Shown: positions 33,279 to 36,776 of the stretch, one piece after another
How the letters are laid out: each line of letters begins with the position of its first letter
How positions within the stretch are numbered: position 1 is the stretch's first letter
Assembly: GCA_002701545.1 (NCBI GenBank)
Contig: NZVR01000210.1
Coordinates: 12,780 to 49,555 of the forward strand
Origin: Blastopirellula sp.
GTDB lineage: Bacteria > Planctomycetota > Planctomycetia > Pirellulales > Pirellulaceae
Direction of reading: 5' to 3'
DNA length: 36,776 nt
The notes under the pieces: model-generated
Database searches by the model: none
The model's input: only the letters and a program-made list of their open reading frames with translations
What the model was told of the DNA's origin: nothing
Program-made: the position numbers and the translations under genes

Positions 33279-35579
33279 CTAGCAATTGGCCTCGGCGAGG
33301 TAGGATGCTGCAGACGATGGTTCGGCCTGGGGCATGTTTTTCCCTGCCTGCGTGAGCGATCGGAACCACAACAGAATCGCCAAGCTGACCAAGCCACCGG
33401 CACCCACCATGAATCCTTGATAGGTCACACCAGTGGCGCCTGACTCAAAGAAGATCTCCAGAATCGGATAGGCATTGATCCATTGCGGGAGTGCCAGTCC
33501 CATCAACACGCTCAGTGAGTTGTAGGTCAAATGAAACAGAATGCAGGGCCAGATACTGCGGGTTTGTACCGCGACGTAGCCAATCACCAAACCCACTGCG
33601 AACGCGGCGATCGATTGCTGCAACAATCCGTGCGTCACGCCAAAAAAGAAACTGCTTACAACAATCGCAACCCATTTATTGCGCCGCTCGGCGTCCAACC
33701 CAAACGGTCCACGAGCGATTCCGCTAGCGGCCAAATCGGCACCAAATCGCTGCGAACGCAGTAACCCGCTCAGAATAAATCCCCGGAATGCCAGCTCTTC
33801 ACAAACGGCAGGCACGACCGCAATGATGAACAAGACGGCCCACACATTCGGAGCATCACCAATGAGAAGACTGACTTGCTGCAATTGCAGCGCCAATTTG
33901 TCACTTACGGGATACAGCAGCTTCACCAATTCCGCAAACGCCATGGCGGCCGGATGCAGGAAGATCGCCAGCAGGACGGCCATTGGTAAAGCTTTCCATC
34001 CTGGCCGATTCAGCTGCAACGTCCTGACAGGATTTCGCGTAAACACGACTGCCATCAAAATCGCAGGCAAGGCAATCAGGACCACAAGTGTCATCAAAGC
34101 AGCCAGTGCGAAACTATTCCACGAGGTTGGCACACCGGCTAAAGATCCGGCGTAGTATCGCATGAACAACAACAGGATACCGCACATGACGGCATGACCC
34201 ACACCGGGCACATCCTGGCGATCTCGGATGAGATGTCGCAACCAAATCAACAGGTTCCAACGTTCGCTCTCGCGAAACAGCACGGATTCGTCATTAAACT
34301 GTTGAATCGCCCAGCGGATCGCAACCCAGCAACACACCCCGGTTACACCCAACACCGGCAAGGCGAAGCGTGCCGCGTGGCTCAGGTTACCCGCAATCAG
34401 TTCTTGTAAAAGTAAAACCACTCCGGTGACCGGAATGAGGCTGCGTCCCCAATCCAACTCGACAGAAGGCATCATCGGCAAGAGCATCAACGGCAACGTG
34501 ATCACGAGCATTGGCATCAGGTAGTACTGACCTTCTTTGGTGCTCCGTGCGAACGCCGCAATCGCGAGTGCCAGGGCGCTAAACAACGCAGAAATCGGCA
34601 GCAGCACCACGATCAACCAGAAGATGGCGGAAACGGTCGGCGGCCCAATGCCGGTCGTCATTGCCCCCATGCCTTGCATTTGTTGAAAAAACAGAGCACC
34701 GGTCAGCCCCATACTGGCCAGATTCAGCAGAGAAGTTGCCATGCTGAATGTCATGATGGTCAATAATTTGCCCCACACAATCTCGCCTCGCCCGGCGGGA
34801 CTACTGAGCAGCGTCTCCAACGTACCTCGCTCTTTTTCACCAGCACACAGGTCGACCGCCGGATAAAACGCCCCGGTGAGCGCCCAAACAAGCACGACAA
34901 ACGGCAAAAGCTTAGCCCACATGGCAGAGCGACGTTTCACGCCCTCGGAGACGTCGTGTGTGTCAAAAATAAATGGCATCATCGTCTGCGGAGGAATCTC
35001 ACGCTCCTCCAGCGTCTCGGCAACGATCGCCTCACGCCATGAACGTATCACGCCGAGGAGTCGATCCGACGTGATCTGCGATTCATCACGCGCCAAATTG
35101 AAATACAGCTGCGGCCGAGGTGGCATGAGCGGTTCGGCTACCTCAGATTCTTGATCCACCAACTGCTGCTGAAACTCGCGCAATTGCTGGCCGAACCCTG
35201 GCGGAAAATACACAATTGCGTCGTAGCTACCCGCAGCGATCTCCTCGCGCGCCACCTCAGGAATCGTTTGCTCGGCAAACTTCAAAGGCAGCTCATTGTC
35301 CGCCACCACCTGCATCAGATCTTGCGTTGACTCGCTGACGACGTCCGAGGCAAAATGATCGTTCTGAACCAAGACGGGTGCATCGCTCAGTTCGTCGGCA
35401 CCAATCAACCAGATGCGCGAAACATGTTCGTTCTGAAATTGTGTGATCTGAAAAAAACTGATCCCCAGTAAGGGATAGAGCAAAATCGGCAAAACCGCCA
35501 TCGTAAAGATGGTGCGACGATCCCGCAGTTGGTCGCGCAGTTCCCTGCGAAAGATCAACCAGATATTTGACCATTTCAT
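33279..35579 (-). CDS. ABC-2 permease fused to a CPBP intramembrane protease
   Basis: A 766-residue membrane protein with two modules. The N-terminal part (about 1-400) is an ABC-2/NatB-type permease: a transmembrane helix at about 25-45, a large extracytoplasmic domain (about 45-225), then helices containing the GEKERGTLETLLSSP loop typical of the family. The C-terminal part (about 500-730) is a CPBP (CAAX-type, ABI) protease with all motifs: EELAFRG at about 594, FFFGVTH at about 643 and the HxxxN of FHLTYN at about 682. The start ATG overlaps the ATPase stop (ATGA), so the two are translationally coupled. Such fusions are found in planctomycetes; the exported substrate is unknown. The last 40 residues are a soluble tail. 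Confidence 0.92.
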   Translation of the reverse strand: MKWSNIWLIFRRELRDQLRDRRTIFTMAVLPILLYPLLGISFFQITQFQNEHVSRIWLIGADELSDAPVLVQNDHFASDVVSESTQDLMQVVADNELPLKFAEQTIPEVAREEIAAGSYDAIVYFPPGFGQQLREFQQQLVDQESEVAEPLMPPRPQLYFNLARDESQITSDRLLGVIRSWREAIVAETLEEREIPPQTMMPFIFDTHDVSEGVKRRSAMWAKLLPFVVLVWALTGAFYPAVDLCAGEKERGTLETLLSSPAGRGEIVWGKLLTIMTFSMATSLLNLASMGLTGALFFQQMQGMGAMTTGIGPPTVSAIFWLIVVLLPISALFSALALAIAAFARSTKEGQYYLMPMLVITLPLMLLPMMPSVELDWGRSLIPVTGVVLLLQELIAGNLSHAARFALPVLGVTGVCCWVAIRWAIQQFNDESVLFRESERWNLLIWLRHLIRDRQDVPGVGHAVMCGILLLFMRYYAGSLAGVPTSWNSFALAALMTLVVLIALPAILMAVVFTRNPVRTLQLNRPGWKALPMAVLLAIFLHPAAMAFAELVKLLYPVSDKLALQLQQVSLLIGDAPNVWAVLFIIAVVPAVCEELAFRGFILSGLLRSQRFGADLAASGIARGPFGLDAERRNKWVAIVVSSFFFGVTHGLLQQSIAAFAVGLVIGYVAVQTRSIWPCILFHLTYNSLSVLMGLALPQWINAYPILEIFFESGATGVTYQGFMVGAGGLVSLAILLWFRSLTQAGKNMPQAEPSSAASYLAEANC

Positions 35580-36343
35580 GCCGCTACGTCCTGTGGATCA
35601 CCCGCTTGCTGCTTGTTTTGGATCAGCTCAAAAAAGAGTTCTTCCAGATCCTCTTGCTCGTAACAGTCGCGCAGTTCCTGCAAACTGCCTTCGGCAAGGA
35701 ACTGGCCACGATACATGATCGCAATGCGGTCACAGAGTCGTTCCGCTTCGCGCATGATGTGCGTCGAAAAGATGATGCATTTGCCCTGGTCACGTAAGTG
35801 CGCGACGGTCTCCAACAGCGACCGTGCAACCAGCACGTCGAGGCCGACGGTGGCTTCATCAAAAATCAACACCGGCGGATTGTGCACTAACGCCCGCGCA
35901 ATGGACACTTTTTGCTTCATGCCGGTCGACATTTTGGCACCCAGCAAATCCCGAATCTCTTGCATCGCCAAACGAGCAAAAATGTTCTCCATCCGATCCC
36001 GCAAGTCATCCCCTTGAAGACCGTAGAGCTTGCCAAAGTATTCCACCATCTCCCACGCCGTCATGCGATCATAGACAGCCGTGTTATTCGAGACGAAGCC
36101 GAATTGATGCCTTGCTAACTCGGGTTGCGTCACCACATCGAAGCCGTTGATTCTGGCCGTGCCACTGGTCGGCTGCAGGATCGTACTGAGGATTCGCAGC
36201 GCGGTTGTCTTGCCGGCACCATTCGGCCCCAGCAATCCATAAATCTGCCCTGGCTCCGCTTGTAAACTAATCCCATCAAGTGCCACGAACTCGCCGGAAT
36301 ATAAGTCCGTGTACACCTTCTTGAGTTGGTCGACGTGGATCAT
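35576..36343 (-). CDS. ABC transporter ATP-binding protein (NatA-like)
   Basis: A 255-residue ABC ATPase. Walker A is GPNGAGKT, the Q-loop region follows in the QFGFVSNNTAVYDRMT stretch, the signature is MSTGMKQKVSIARAL and Walker B is VLIFDEATVGLD. The histidine switch lies in IIFSTHIMREAE. The sequence layout matches NatA/YhaQ-type exporters. It pairs with the overlapping downstream permease-protease, forming an exporter that may move sodium, peptides or envelope components. I use the ATG at 36343, which directly precedes the first strand; the open frame upstream to 36424 lacks family similarity. It is the first gene of the two-gene operon. Confidence 0.95.
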   Translation of the reverse strand: MIHVDQLKKVYTDLYSGEFVALDGISLQAEPGQIYGLLGPNGAGKTTALRILSTILQPTSGTARINGFDVVTQPELARHQFGFVSNNTAVYDRMTAWEMVEYFGKLYGLQGDDLRDRMENIFARLAMQEIRDLLGAKMSTGMKQKVSIARALVHNPPVLIFDEATVGLDVLVARSLLETVAHLRDQGKCIIFSTHIMREAERLCDRIAIMYRGQFLAEGSLQELRDCYEQEDLEELFFELIQNKQQAGDPQDVAA

Positions 36344-36660
36344 GAGAGTGCCGCAAATGAAGAACGTTGGATCAACGTGAAGCCTGTTTGATGAGCATGC
36401 ATCGCCACTCGCCCCGATGGCCACTCACCCCCTTCACCCGCCCCCCTTATATCACAGCCTACTTTAAGAATCGAATGGGTTAGGCCTTAACTTTGCCGCA
36501 CGTGACGGTTGTAGTGGCAGAGGGACAGGGCGGCGTGACGGTTCTGCCGACTGCGACTGAATTCTCCAGTGAAGCCCTGGTTGCGGCAGCAGACAACGAA
36601 AAACCATTGCGTTGTCTATGCGGCGCAGCGCACCAACCGGTTACGCTAAGGTGACTCCAC
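36344..36660. other. Intergenic region before the right-edge gene
   Basis: About 317 bases between the exporter ATPase start and the end of the right-edge partial gene, both on the - strand. An open frame on the - strand (36480-36770) runs through it, but it overlaps in another frame the coding sequence read below and is not protein-like. The promoter of the exporter operon should be here; no clear elements are visible. The 10-mer CGTGACGGTT occurs twice near 36500-36545, without an evident role. Confidence 0.4.
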
Positions 36661-36776
36661 TTATCGCTCGTGCATCGACTCCAGCGGACTGCGCTGAGCA
36701 TTGATGAACCGCGTGACGAATTCATCAGCGGGTGACTCCACCAGTTCACGCAGCGTGCCGCGCTGCACAATGCCGC
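36661..36776 (-). CDS. C-terminus of an osmoprotectant-type ABC ATPase (partial)
   Basis: The last 37 codons of a gene that continues past the right edge. The frame reads GIVQRGTLRELVESPADEF, then VTRFINAQRSPLESMHER and a TAA at 36663-36661. The pattern (Val/Ile-Gln-x-Gly-Thr, Leu-x-x-Pro-Ala-x-x-Phe-Val-x-x-Phe-Ile, Gln-Arg) is the tail of ATPase subunits of glycine betaine, carnitine or choline importers of the OpuA/OpuC/ProV class, directly after the H-loop region. The Walker motifs lie outside the window. Identity as an ABC ATPase is fairly firm; the substrate class is inferred from the tail only. Confidence 0.72.
   Translation of the reverse strand, partial: GIVQRGTLRELVESPADEFVTRFINAQRSPLESMHER

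Noticed and set aside
36480-36770. A 96-residue open frame on the - strand.
   Set aside because: It overlaps, in a different frame, the conserved tail of an ABC ATPase at 36661-36776 and has no protein-like composition.
1-36776. Search for CRISPR arrays, tRNA or rRNA genes, insertion sequences and attachment sites.
   Set aside because: No regularly spaced repeats, cloverleaf-like sequences, transposase or integrase motifs were seen by reading; a computed scan could still find a missed small RNA.

Overview
The window looks like a chromosomal segment of a planctomycete, probably of the Pirellulaceae type. This rests on gene families, not on a marker gene. It carries DUF1501 and DUF1571 proteins with twin-arginine leaders, FG-GAP/VCBS lattice proteins, and an RTX-like acidic surface protein with an N-terminal motif resembling the planctomycete LEPR-type leader. 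It also carries an ABC-2 permease fused to a CPBP protease, and a redoxin/cytochrome c/copper-monooxygenase fusion. Genes lie in short mixed-strand runs. No tRNA, rRNA, insertion sequence, integrase or CRISPR array was seen.

Left part (1-8300, + strand): glyA, a single-domain response regulator, a secreted TPR protein, a DUF2752 membrane protein closely followed by an alpha/beta hydrolase, a membrane-anchored HEAT-repeat protein and a secreted FG-GAP repeat protein. A 25-bp tandem duplication copies the end of the last gene.

Middle (8272-19954, - strand): the redoxin/heme/dicopper fusion; an OmpR-type response regulator overlapping by 4 bp a histidine kinase whose sensor region looks internally duplicated; an ABC-2 family permease; acylphosphatase; a SAM methyltransferase behind a DUF1501 protein; an orphan receiver-domain protein; and a membrane-anchored HtrA-type protease lacking a recognisable PDZ domain.

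Accessory-looking part (20103-24841): a large protein of unknown function that I read as a Rossmann/SLOG-like domain followed by a region with AbiGi/ADP-ribosyltransferase-like sequence features. It converges with, and overlaps by 15 bp, an HpcH/HpaI aldolase. Next is an RTX-type acidic protein with a clear intrinsic terminator, then about 600 bp without a supported gene.

Right part (24842-36776): amidohydrolase, mtaB and clpS on the - strand; an M20 dipeptidase and serS on the + strand; DUF1571; a metallo-beta-lactamase-fold hydrolase; a small alpha/beta hydrolase; and a NatA/NatB-like ABC exporter whose permease is fused to a CPBP protease. At the right edge is the last 37 codons of an ABC ATPase of the osmoprotectant-uptake type. 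Much of the window is housekeeping. The best candidates for something undescribed are the 20103-21518 protein, the copper/heme fusion, the duplicated kinase sensor and the ClpS with an altered binding pocket.
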